Assembly (NCBI GenBank): GCA_949825025.1
Contig: OX463779.1
Location: 26,766,816 to 26,830,815 of the forward strand
Direction: 5' to 3'
Source of the DNA: Siphlonurus alternatus
Lineage: Eukaryota > Arthropoda > Insecta > Ephemeroptera > Siphlonuridae
Length of the DNA: 64,000 bases
A model generated the notes under the pieces. That model ran no database searches. It worked only from the letters and a program-made list of their open reading frames with translations, and had not been told where the DNA came from. A program made the translations under genes and the position numbers. This document shows positions 40,974 through 58,771 of this stretch, one piece after another (position 1 is the stretch's first letter; every line of letters begins with the position of its first letter).

Positions 40974-46820
<5,847 letters not shown>

Positions 46821-46856
46821 TGCGGAAGCCGGCACCAGCAGGTATAATAAAAATTC

Positions 46857-47038
46857 TAAGGTGGCGTCCCAAATGTCCATTCTCGCCTACTACCCTACCC
46901 TACCCTTCCCTACAATGGCGGCGAAATTTAGGGCGCATCATATGCGCCCTACTTATATAGCGGCCATATTGGAGGGGAGGGGAAAGTTCATTTAGGGCCC
47001 CTACAGGGGACGAGAAAGTGATTTGGGACCCCACCTTA
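46857..47038. mobile_element. 182-bp MITE just downstream of the FAM110 stop
   Basis: Inverted ends TAAGGTGGCGTCCCAAAT and ATTTGGGACCCCACCTTA. The interior is CG-rich with the palindromes GGGCGCATCATATGCGCCC and GGCGGC…GCGGCC. No coding capacity; superfamily not determined. Confidence 0.7.
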
Positions 47039-47080
47039 GGCTTTGCAGAGCTGAAGAAATTCATGGCACAAAAATAGTAT

Positions 47081-47083
<3 letters not shown>

Positions 47084-47141
<58 letters not shown>
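47084..47141. repeat. (TA)n microsatellite
   Basis: About 58 bp of TA. Confidence 0.95.
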
Positions 47142-47145
<4 letters not shown>

Positions 47146-47780
47146 TATATATCACTTTTTTCTAATGAACAATTATTAATCATAAATTCTTGTACAGGGG
47201 CTGTTCCAAAAGTAAAAGTTTTGATCTGCAAATTCTTGGTACGAAATTTGATATCAAATTCCATTATTATAATTGAGAACTAAAACTGATACTAAAAATT
47301 TTGATGCTAAAATATGTGCCAAGTTCTCTATAAATAGCGAACACAAGAACAAAAGTCTAAATAATTCTAAATTCTAATTCTAAATAACCAGCCATATATT
47401 TTTTTTATTTTTTGTTTATTTATATTAATATTTCATATTCTTATATTTATTTATTTGTCTCCTTTTTATAGACTTCATTTATATTTTGGAAAATGGAATA
47501 TCCCGAGTTATTATGTAAAATCAAACTAATTAAATAAATTAAAATTTAATTATTAATAAATTTTAATTAAAATTAGCTTTAAAATCCGAGAGCTATTTTT
47601 CTGGTCTTTATTTCATTTATTTATTTTTTTGCTTTAGTGTGACGTCGTTTCTTACGATCTGGCACTCATGCATTAATATTTTAAAATCTTAAGTTGCTAA
47701 AATTAGAGTTTTGTATAAATGAGAGTACAGTACAAGGTAACTGTTATATGTACTTTAATTATTTCAATACATCTTGGCAG

Positions 47781-49075
47781 GAACCTGCACCCCTGCAAGA
47801 GGAGCTGTGATCTCAAAGTGGGACATTCCACATACAGCACCCCAAAGACTGCAAAAGGTCAACATTGAAGAAAATATATATACACGAAAAATTCTAATAT
47901 ACATGAGTCCATGTTCAACGGCTTTTTGTAACTGCCTCGACTTTGCTCCATTGTTGCAGAGAGGCTGTTGTATATCTCTTGCTCAGACACACTGCCATTG
48001 TTGTTTGTATTGTTGCTTAGACTGCATAGCACCTCTTGCTATCTAACTTACACTAATGGTAGAGACATTACAAGCCTGTGTCTTAAAAATCCTCCCATCC
48101 AGCCTTGAATGATAATTTCTCTTGCAGTATATATAATTATGATGTTACACCTCTTGGCTTAGTTTATAATAATATGAGTTTTGTGAGGTTCTCCTTGAAT
48201 AAGAAATGCTGCTGGCCAGGCTAGTCATAGAAAGCTAACTTTTAACTGAATGTAATTATATATTTTAATTGATATTGAAAGCATTTAAAGTAATGAATTA
48301 AAAAAAAAAAAAAGTGCGTGGATTTCACTAATGAAAAAGTATAATTTGGTTTTCATTGTGTTTCATTTAATTGTCCTATATTATTTTATTATTTCATTTA
48401 AAAGCATAATACCTTATACGTGTCATGTTTTTTTAGGACATTTACTATATTAATATATCAATTTGAATCTATATATTTATGTTTTTATTGTTTTTTAATT
48501 TTTTCAAACCTAGTCTCCATGACTTTTAAAACAAGTTTTTGAAATTCTTTGCTGAATAGAGTTTCTAGCGCTGCGTGATAAATAATTGCGATTTATTATT
48601 GTATTGCTATTCAAGGAGACGTCCCACTTGCCTGAACTTCCAATTTTGCTGTTGTGTAAATACTGTAATCTTTTCTCCAACTATTATAGTATAGTCAGAA
48701 AATGTATATCATCAACTGCTCTATGTATACTGTAGTGTTGGTTTTGAAAACTTTTACAGCGTTCTAATGCTGCATAACATCGAGTTAATGCTTTTTAACA
48801 GATATTTCTGTGAGGTTGCGGTGAACTGTATCTTGTGACACGGTTCATTCCGATTACATTATTTGTAATTCAGAGCTGGTCGCCGAGTCCACATTCTACA
48901 TAATTTATACAACACCAAAAAGCATATAAAAACATTGTTATGAATTTAATGCTGTGTTATGAAATCTCTTTTTGAAGTTGCATGTTGAAAAAATAATTTC
49001 ATTTTGTCTTAAATCCCTCTTTCTCAATTAATGAAATATTATTATGGTTGAAACATTAACAATAGAATGTCTAAC
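47781..49075 (+). other. Region between FAM110 and the next MITE, possible FAM110 3' UTR
   Basis: Less AT-rich and less repetitive than most intergenic DNA here. It lacks a coding signature; the 90-codon frame at 47,774-48,046 is Cys-rich without a recognised motif and starts before the acceptor. It contains a poly(A) run at 48,300-48,314. Confidence 0.3.
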
Positions 49076-49403
49076 AATGGAGTACCGACATCAAATATTT
49101 TTACTGCATAAATGGATAGAGGGTGCAAAAATATGCTACTCTGCATTTTTTCAGATTTTTCTGAGACCGGGAAGTATTTTTTAAAAATTATTGAAAGTCC
49201 GTTTTATGACGTCACAGGCGTTAATATCCTATCCTTTTCTTACGGAGAGGTGCCTCGTGACGTCATCAAAATGGACTTTCAATAATTTTTTAAAAATACT
49301 TCCCGGTCTCAGAAAAATCTGAAAAAAATTCAGAGTAGCATATTTTTGCACCCTAGCTCTATCCATTTTTGCAATAAAAAAATGTTGAGGTCGGTACTCC
49401 ATT
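49076..49403. mobile_element. 328-bp palindromic MITE (AATGGAGTACCGA family, complete copy)
   Basis: Inverted ends AATGGAGTACCGAC / GTCGGTACTCCATT. The arms run through TTGCACCCT..TCTATCCA and CGGGAAGTATTTTT to a centre near 49,235. Two GACGTCA sites sit in the loop region. A half copy lies at 33,778 and a further relic at 49,966. Confidence 0.85.
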
Positions 49404-49965
49404 AAAGAAATAAATTTTAAATAAAAGCCTTGATTAATTATTGAAATCTAAATTAATGTTTAAATTTTTGAATTTGTGTATTATATTATTATTATTATGC
49501 AATGTATATCTGTGTTAGTGTATAAGACTTATTAAATTGTCCTACAATTTTATAGAGCCCCTTTATTGTAATTATAAATAATTTTTTCCATTTGCTAAAA
49601 TTTTGTTAAATCATACTGAATGAATTATTGCACTCATTGCTCCTTATGGGATTGTTTTTTAATTACGATTACTTTTTACTAATTCTCAATTTTACTGCCT
49701 CTCGTACTTTGTCATGATTTTATTTGAAGTAGCCTTGCATATTCATGCTTCCCAGAAACACCTGTTTTTAATTTTTGTTTTGTGTAATTATTACTATGTG
49801 AATTTTCTTTTTTACTATTATGTATATTAAAAGTTATGGTACTAGTCCAAGTTCATAATAATTGTTTAGTTTTATTTTATACCATTTACTCAATTTTCAG
49901 TTACGAATTTCTCAAATTCTCCACTTTGTGTTTGCTATATATATATATATATATTAGATTTTTTA

Positions 49966-50185
49966 GAGACCGAGACCTATGTTTTAAAAAATATTGAAAT
50001 TACAGAAAGAGGCGTCAATTGGCGTCACTATCATATATAAACTTCTTAATAAAATGGAAAAGGAGCATGGCTTAAAACCTGAAACCTGACGATGCTAAAA
50101 TTGGCAATACTTCTTGGCCTCTAAAAATTCTGGAAAAAAAATCACAGTGGTGGTAAAACTTTGCACCGGCCCTCTCAATCATGGC
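49966..50185. mobile_element. Relic of the AATGGAGTACCGA MITE family
   Basis: It shares TTTTTTAGAGACCGAGA, ATATTGAAATTACAGAAAGA and the GGCGTCA centre with the copies at 33,778 and 49,076. It ends in TTTGCACCGGCCCTCTC. Both outer ends are missing. Confidence 0.5.
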
Positions 50186-50389
50186 GATGCAACTTCCTCA
50201 ACGTCTCAACTACAAAAAAAAAAAAAAAGTTGATATTTCATATATATATGTTTTTTTAAAAAAAGCTGCATATCGTCAATTTGTGATTTTTTAATTTTTT
50301 TTTTTTAGATTACTTTCACGTATGTCTTACCTGACTACTAGTCTACTCAAGAGTATTATAAGATAAGAACCTGTAGATAGAGACCATGG

Positions 50390-50640
50390 ATAAATTATAG
50401 ACTATTTCCTCCATGATAGAGACGGAGGGCGGACAGGAAAGGCCGGGGCCCATTCACGCTCCGGTGCCCGACAACCCATCATAGGATGAGAGGAGTAAAG
50501 GTGACTGGATGCCGAGATTACTTAGGATCAAATTACTAGGAAAGGAGGCCTTGTGTCTTGTGTTAGGAATTGTCCCGGCTTACCTGCATGGGAGTGACGA
50601 TGGGAAACCACAGAAAACCATCATCAAGGCATGATAATAA
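50390..50640. mobile_element. SINE-like element with shared core
   Basis: Contains TCCCGGCTTACCTGCATGGG followed by GATGGGAAACCACAGAAAACC. It matches the core of the 5S-derived SINE (TCCCGGCATTTGCCTGCGG, then GGGAAACGTGGAAACC), but the rest is different and there is no 5S head. It is followed by AATAATAA, a typical SINE tail. Confidence 0.5.
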
Positions 50641-51166
50641 AAATAATAATTTATTTTCTACTTTCAATTAGGTTTGTATTTTTACTATTATAGGGTGGGG
50701 GAAAGTTTTAAGGATCTTATGTTGCTCTATATATATGCAGTTTGATTATAATTATTATAAATATTAACATTGTAATTGAACTGTATGATACAGTGTGAAA
50801 TTATGTATATAGGCATGCACGTTTTATTTACGAGAAGAGATGAGTTTTAGATGATAAGTTAAGGTTCAAAATAGATAACATTGATTAAATTATTAAAGTT
50901 AAACAATATCACGAGTATACTGGCTTAATTTCTCCACCAATTCCTTTACTTGATGTGCATGCATTCAAAACTTATATTTCTTATTTAAAATTACAGTAAA
51001 ATTTTAATTTTTAATAATTGTAAAAGCCAATAAATTGGTGTCCAAATGTCCAAAATTGTTCGGAATTATGAGTATTATGAATTATTACAGCTCTATTGAT
51101 TTATTAGTTATTATAATATATCGATTGATGTGTGCATGGAAGCATGGGAGTTTACGGACCCAACCC

Positions 51167-51368
51167 AAGATTACTCTACATAAGATTACTCTACATAAGG
51201 TTTGACACTCCGCCATCTTGGCGCAGCTTTTGTTGGAGCCTGTGACGTCACGACCAATCACTGACTGCTACGAAATAGGCTCGAGTGTAACAGCTCTCTC
51301 TGATTGGTCTTGCGCGAACTGGGACGAAAATGTGAACCTAAGCGTCCAACCTTATGTAGAGGGACCTT
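51167..51368. mobile_element. MITE carrying promoter-like sites
   Basis: Bounded by 11-bp direct repeats GGACCCAACCC (51,156-51,166 and 51,369-51,379). The inverted ends are AAGATTACTCTACATAAG and CTTATGTAGAGGGACCTT. The left terminal unit is tandemly duplicated. The interior has a YY1-like CCGCCATCTTGGC, a CRE (TGACGTCA, 51,243-51,250), CCAAT at 51,254 and an inverted CCAAT (ATTGG) at about 51,302. It lies 2 kb upstream of MAPK15. Confidence 0.65.
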
Positions 51369-51582
51369 GGACCCAACCCCGCGTTTTTTTTTTTTTTTAG
51401 ACTTTATATATGCAACCTGCATTACTGGTCTGCTATAAAAGTTGCATACCATACAGTGAGCTAAAAAAAAAAAAAAAAAAAAGCGATAGTTTAAATTATT
51501 GATAGATCAAAAAATGCTGATACTGACGGTCTGCATTTAGCGATGTAGACTTAATTAACGATTAATCTCAGTCAGTATAGCT

Positions 51583-51810
51583 TTTCGGAGTCAAAGAATA
51601 TTTTGGCAATTAAGACACAATAATTAATTAAATGAAACAAATTTTAAAAAATCGAGAATGTTTTAAAAGTTCACCGCTTATTGTTTTAACAATTAAATTC
51701 AATCTGTCAGTTTTCTCGCAACAGCTCCATTTCCGGTTTCCGTCCATAAGGCCAATGTTAAACTTCTACCTCCTCAGTTTTCACAGAATAGATCCACTTC
51801 AAATTTTGTA
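51583..51810. mobile_element. Interspersed repeat (copy B of the 11,741 element)
   Basis: It shares CAACAGCTCCATTTCCGGTT, AAGGCCAATGTTAAACTTCT and AGATCCACTTCAAA with 11,741-12,053. The TGACCTCAGTT ends are lost. Confidence 0.6.
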
Positions 51811-52259
51811 TGCCATCATGTTTTTTTCTTCTCCGTCTTCTTATTTATTTATTTATTGATTTATTTTTTACAGCTTTTGTGGTATACATTATTATTATTT
51901 TATTTTTCGGTAGTGTCAAATGGTAGCGCAAGGTACGGCTGAGAGGCGGTCGTGGGCGTCAAGCTAGGTGCAAGGTGCTAGAGCTACATAGCTGCTGTCG
52001 TGCAACACGCGTTCGCAGCCTGGAAGTTGAGCCCACCAGAGGATATCTTTCCAGCAATCGCTGGTCTATTACTGCGAACCACGCTGCGAACCCAAACAAC
52101 AAGCCAGCACAGAATGGCACGCGCGTCTCGTGACTTATTATACTTTTTCAGACAACTCTTTTTCCCACGCATCCTATATAGTCACCCACAGTTCTTATTA
52201 AAGTTATACTTGCATGTTTATCGTCTCAACTGCATGGTCGATTTTTACAAATATATTTG

Positions 52260-52260
<1 letters not shown>

Positions 52261-52315
<55 letters not shown>
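52261..52315. repeat. (TA)n microsatellite
   Basis: About 54 bp of TA, with a shorter TA cluster at 52,374-52,404. Confidence 0.95.
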
Positions 52316-52318
<3 letters not shown>

Positions 52319-52752
52319 ACTCTTCATAAAAGCATAGCTCGATTTCATATTATATTTACTGCTCTGCTGCATTATATATATATATATATTATATATTATA
52401 TATAATAATACTGTAATAATTATATATTTAAAAAAAACTCTTTTTATTTGTTTTTTTCATTTTTTATTTATTTTTTTTTGAACCATGCATGCAGCTAGCC
52501 AGTAAAATAATTATCAAAAGGTATTGCACGGTATTGCAGTTGTTGTTATTTTCATGGAATAAGGGAGAGGGTTTGATTAAATGATTAATTAATCAGTCTC
52601 TGCCAGTCTCTGGTAGTACGTACATCAGCTATTAGCTAGTACAAGATCCTTGAGAAAAACAAGGGAAAAAACTTTTGACTGAGCGCGCTACTTATTACTT
52701 TCATCACGCTTTCATGCAACGCGGCGTGTTTGTGATTTGTTTCGATCAGCTG

Positions 52753-52766
52753 GTTGTCATGGCAAC
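52753..52766 (+). promoter_or_regulatory. RFX X-box upstream of MAPK15
   Basis: GTTGTCATGGCAAC is a perfect match to the X-box pattern RYYNYY-N2-RRNRAC bound by RFX factors, which drive ciliary genes in animals. It lies 603 bp before the MAPK15 start codon. The surrounding sequence (52,690-52,870) is less AT-rich than its neighbours, as expected of a promoter. A donor-like ACCG/GTAAGT at 53,035 and an acceptor-like ACACCAG at 53,284 allow a short 5' UTR intron between this site and the first coding exon. Confidence 0.6.
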
Positions 52767-53368
52767 GGTGACGAGTTATTTGTTGTGTGGGAATTCTGGC
52801 TGCTCAAAACAGTCTAAACGACCGCAAAATAAAAGTTGCGATGTTTGGTGAAGGTTAATGTTAAAACAGGAATGTTGTTTTGAAGTTGTGTTGTTAAGAA
52901 CTGAATTATATATGGCTGTCCAGGTCTATGATCTATGAATTCTTTCGTACAGTACAATCTCAGTTTCGCGATGTATGCATAATTATATGCATACTGCAGT
53001 ATTCATATGATATAACTTATTTTGAGTTTTACCGGTAAGTTTTTTTAATTATTTATCACTTTTTTTTACTTCGCTGATGCTCGAGAAAGTATGGCAGCTA
53101 GTGCAGTATGCATGCGCATACGAATTTTTACGTATAGCAGTATGATCTTGATTGACTGAAGAACTCATGCATTTATTGAACCTCCAAATTAAGACTTTGT
53201 TTATATTTGTAACAATGAAAAATTTATGTACAATTTTTAATTTATACGGTACATATGTAATTCATTTTCTTTTGAGAACACCAGATTACCGGTATATATA
53301 TAGGCCTAGCTATCTCACCTGGAGGCTAATTAGTTCTTTTAAAGGCTTAAGTTTATATTAAATGGAAA

Positions 53369-56300
53369 ATGTCTGAAAATATGGAATTAGATGACCATAT
53401 TACAAAGAAGTATGACATCAAGAAAAGACTTGGAAAGGGGGTAAGTGCAATGCAATTCACTTGTAAGTTTAAGGTGTATGCTTTACATATATGATATTAT
53501 ACAGTACTCTAAAATTTCTACACAATCATGTCACAAGAAGCCGTAGAAAATGTTGTTGATAATTAATGCCACATCTCAGTGTAGAACCTTGCAATTTCCT
53601 GTGCCGCATTCTACGGCACCCTGTATAAAAGTATAATATATATGCGTAGCTGTGGAAAAATCAAACTTTCTTTGAATTTTTTCATGGCTTTCACATGATT
53701 TTCCGCTACAGTAGCACATCATATATTACAAGCTGGCAGTATGAACAATTTTATAGTATCATATAGTAAATTATGTGACAGCACCTTTTGCATTTAGTAT
53801 CTTGTTTCCTTCTAACAATTTGTGTTAATTATTTAAATTTACTGGAAGCAGGAATTTTTGTATTGGTAACAAATAGAATACTGTACTGTATTATTATTGT
53901 AGACCAATTTATGACTTATTAATTAATTTAGATGAAAAAAACAAAACAAAAAAAAAAAAACAGACTACAGATTTTAATACGGAATGTAACAAAATTCACT
54001 ATTGTGGCGTAATGTTAGTAAATGTTCAGTGCACTAAACTTACAAGATGATCGCAGGCAATGTAGAAATTTGTCACTGTAGCACACACCCACGAATGCAA
54101 TCACATGCAGCTCGTTGTGACCAATTCACTATGTACAGACACTGCAACTCCCAGCCAGCAAGAGATTGTCCAGCCGTACAATAATAATACGACAAGCATG
54201 TACTTACGCACCTGTGAACTACCGAGCAGCAACTGGCCCAGAGTCAACGACCGCATGTGCTTTTGTTAACTCGAAAATATCAACTTGGAACTTTTACTAA
54301 AGATGTACAAATATTGATTCCTGTAATCTTGATTTTAGTAAAATTTACTAGGCAAAAATATTACATATTATGCAAGTTTTTGATGATATAAAATAAATGC
54401 ATTGAACAATACTAACAATAGTGAATACAGTAATTAATAAACCAGTAAAGGGAATAAGAATTTAACATGTTTAAATTTATATTATTATTCAAAATATATT
54501 AGGAAGTTTAAATACATGTGTAAAATAATTAATTTTAATTAAATAAAAATAGGGTTTTTATTATACGTACAGTATATGGTATGTATATCAAGTTTGCTAT
54601 TTTACTAAAAAAATCTCACTGGGGGCCTACAGCATACATGACCAAAATGTGTCAATTGCTCCAAAATACAAACCAATCAATCAATAAAAAAAATCTCTAT
54701 TTCAGGCCTATGGAATAGTTTGGAAAGCAGTGGATCGTAAAACCAAAGAAGTGGTTGCACTGAAGAAAATTTTTGATGCATTTCAAAATCAAGTTGATGC
54801 TCAACGGACTTACCGAGAAATTATGTTCCTAAAAGCTTTTGGAGCTCATCCAAACATCATCAAGCTTCAAGGGGTCCACAAAGCAAGCAACAACAAAGAC
54901 ATCTATCTTGTTTTTGACTACATGGGTAGGTTTTTAGCAGATGGTAAATTATGTGTGTGGGGATTTAACTTTCAACTTTTGTGTTTTTAGACACAGACCT
55001 TCATAAAGTAATCCAAAGCAAAAATATTCTCAAGGATATTCACAAGAGGTTCATAATGTACCAACTTTTACGAGCCACCATGTATATGCATTCTGGAAAT
55101 GTCATTCATCGCGACCAAAAGGTAAAAAAAAAAAAAAAAAAAAAAATGTTGGTATTTTAATTATTTTGTACTAATTTAATAATTAAATCACCTCTTTTGC
55201 ATCTCTCAATTTGCATTTTGTATTTCAAGATATTGCAGCTCCTAACATATCTTGCAAAATATTGGTACACATATTTGAGCAATATACAGTACATAGTACA
55301 TATTATGATAAAAATTTTGTAAATAGATATCCAGTGTTATTGATGTATTGTTATGATATACAGTATAGATTTTATAGATACATACACATTGATGCTATTG
55401 CTATCTATTGCTGAGGGAATTTAACAAGTTGAGGAGTGTAGAGGCTTTCAAGCCATAGTTTTATTGCTTAACCCTGGAAAAAGTTTGTTTCCGAAATGAA
55501 AGTAACATCATTCAACCAGAAGTGGAAGATTATCAATTCCTGGTTGTGATTTGATTTACATTGAAAGCATACAAATTATGTGCGAATTACTCGGCACAGC
55601 CAGGGGTAAACTAGGACTTGAAAGAACATAATTAATTAGTTGCAGTTTATATTGTAAATTACTCTCTCTTTAAATTTACCTGTTTTAGCCTTCCAACATC
55701 CTGCTAGACACAAACTGCAAGTGTAAAATTGCCGACTTTGGCTTGGCCAGATCTCTGCATCAGCTCTCAACTATTACCGAGGGCAGTGGAGACCCCCCGC
55801 TGACGGACTACGTGGCCACCAGGTGGTACCGCGCTCCCGAGATTCTGATTGGCTCCACACGGTGAGATCTGTTGATACTGTACTGATACTGTACAAATTG
55901 TTTCCTTAGTCACCTCAGTTCATCAAGTGACTTAATTTAACAAAAGAATTGAAACGCAATGAAAATCAAGTGACTTTAATGCTTGCAATATTAAAAAATA
56001 ATTAATATATTGTGCTTGTTTATTTTCATATGATACAAACTTTTCGCTATGGTCTTGCAGCTACACGAAAGGTATTGATATGTGGAGTCTGGGATGCATC
56101 CTTGCGGAGATGCTGTTGGAAAGGCCGCTTTTCCCTGGTAGCAGCAGTCTCAAGCAGCTGGAGCTCATCACTCGCACCCTCCCTCAGCCATCAATTGAGG
56201 GTATGTACCGGGATAATTACTAATACTAGCTAAATATGTATTTTAAGTTTCGATACATTGCATTCCTAAGATTTATCTTTCTTATTGAGTGATTATTAAC

Positions 56301-58521
56301 AAGTAGGTTTGTTGTTGTCAGACGTGCGGCTGCTGGTTACTACGTACGGAGGCAGCAAGTTGTTTGCCCAGCAGCCCCCAGGCAGAATGCAGAGCCTAAG
56401 GGAGGTGCTGGCCGGAGCGCCCCCGGACGCCATCGACATGGTAGAGCGTCTCCTGGTGCTCAACCCCCAGAAGAGACTCACTGCCTGCCAGGGCCTCAAG
56501 CACCCCTACGTGTCCAAGTAAGTGTACTATTTTCCTCTCTTGCCCTTTTCCAAACTGCATCGGCAGTCTCAGTTATAAGAATTATAGCCATTCAGAATAA
56601 TATTTACATTAAATTATCTCGTAAGAAACAAAAACAAGGGATAGTTATTAAACAGCAACAAATAGAATTTACACTGTAATGCAGGGCGTTATAAATGCAT
56701 CTTTTATTTTTTGTGATATTTAACTTGAATACTAGTTCATTGTACTTAATGATCTTTCTTCACTGCAGGTTCCACAACATGGAGAGCGAGCTGTCGCTGC
56801 AGCAGGCGGTCACACCCCCCCTCAGTGACAACCTGATGCTCTCGGTAGAAGAGTATCGCAGCAAGCTCTACGAGTTGGCAGACTCACCCACACAGTCTCA
56901 GTCCGCACCCTCCTCGCGCCGAAGCAGTCAACGCCACGCCCCACCAGAGGCGCCCCCAGGAGGTTCCCTGGCAGCTGCCAAGCGCAGCCAGGCGAGGCAG
57001 GTGCGCCACGCCTCCCTTGAGGAGAAGTCGCGGCCCAGCAAGCCTCCCAAGGCCACCCTCGCACCCCCTGTTGAGTGGCAAGGCAAGTGACTCGTGCATC
57101 CAGGAGGTGATTGATGGCATTCTCCATTATTTGCCGACAATCCTGACTGAGGTTTACATGCACTACGTTTACATGACGGTGTTTAATGCGTATTCGTTGA
57201 CGACGCCTCATAAGAATAACATTATCCGTCGTCAACGAATACGCATTAAACACCGCCATGTAAACGTAGTAATGGTTCAATCACAACTAGGCGAATGCTG
57301 AGATGGATTGCTATAGACCATGTCTACCCCGGTTTGGAAGGGACCCACAAAACCCTAAGCAATATGCTAGGTCTGGTTCACGAAGAGCCAGGAAGTTAAA
57401 TTAAATTAAATTGTTAATTTAATTTGGGGGGGCGTGACCGCCTGCTGCAGCGACAGCTCGCTCTCCATGTTGTGGAACCTGCAGTGAAGAATTGTTATCA
57501 GTATCCTATACTGGGTTCAGTTGAAGCAAAAAAAAAATAATAATAATATATATTTTATATTTTATAATAATACAGTAATAATATATATATATATTAGTGC
57601 TGTCGAAACTTTTCGGATTTTCGGATTCCGGATTTCTAAAGCTCCGGAATCCGCTTTTTTAGGAGATCCGAAATCCGAAAAGCGGATATCGGATTCAAAG
57701 CGGATATCGGATTCAAAGCGGATTTCGGATTCAAAGCGGATTTCGGATTCGATCGGATATCGGATTTGTAAAAACTTGTAAAAAAACGAATACATGTATT
57801 TTGACTCGAAAAAATAAATATATTTTGCTGTGTTACGTAAACTAAACTCAGTAAAACTGTAAACACTATATAGCTGTTTGTAACTAAATACTGAATAAAA
57901 TAGTTTAATTAATAGTCTTAATAAATACACTGCTATTACGCTAATTACGCTATTACTGCTATAACATAGAAAATCTGTAATAAATATACGTATATACTAA
58001 ATAGTGTAAATAGAATGGATACTATATTAAATATCGATATTTGCTGATGAATTAACCTTTCAACCTTATGTCCCATATTATATATGTATAATTGCAGTAC
58101 ATTGTATAATTAATGTATAAATTGTAATGTATATGACCATATATATCTATAAGTATCTATAGATCTACAGGCTACACCTTCTTTATAACTATAGTATCTG
58201 TATTTACTATATATATATATTATAATATATATAATATATATATATTAGTTAAAGGAGTATATAACTTTTAAATTTCTGCACTAGAACAATGCTAAATACA
58301 AGCAAATACTTCTAAACTATTATAAAATAAAATACACGTATGTATAATAACTAACAGGTTTTTGTTTTGTTTTTGTTCCATGTTTAAATTACTGCAATAT
58401 GTATATTATTTATTTATGTAAACTTAAATTAATTTAATTTCTAGCTAGACATAAGATTTAGATTAAAAAAAAACCTTTGTACCTCTATGTTGTATTATGT
58501 ACATACAGCCACACGAGGAAA

Positions 58522-58564
<43 letters not shown>

Positions 58565-58709
58565 ATATAAAAGATATATATATATATAGCTAGCATTTCA
58601 TTTACGCATTTATATAGCCATTTACTAAAGAAATGTATAATTTTTATTTATTTTAATATTTGTAATGCGAATTTGATTCTGAGCTATAATATTGGAGGAT
58701 TTTCGTTGG

Positions 58710-58771
<62 letters not shown>

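Larger units (their letters stand above)
46842..47780 (+). other. Possible 3' UTR intron of FAM110
   Basis: Twenty-one bases after the stop codon a donor-like CCAGCAG/GTATAA occurs at 46,842. An acceptor-like TTTCAATACATCTTGGCAG ends at 47,780, followed by less AT-rich sequence. If spliced, the 3' UTR continues from 47,781, possibly as far as AATAAA signals near 49,409-49,425. Alternatively the transcript ends at AATAAA 46,846. Confidence 0.3.

Noticed and set aside
56822..57280. 152-codon minus-strand frame over MAPK15 exon 7
   Set aside because: It is a shadow of the GC-rich coding exon plus the hairpin; it has no motif and no minus-strand splice signals.
57521..57930. FESEIR / SDSKRI repeat proteins
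   Set aside because: They arise from the 18-bp CGGATT array of a transposon and are open in several frames because of the period.
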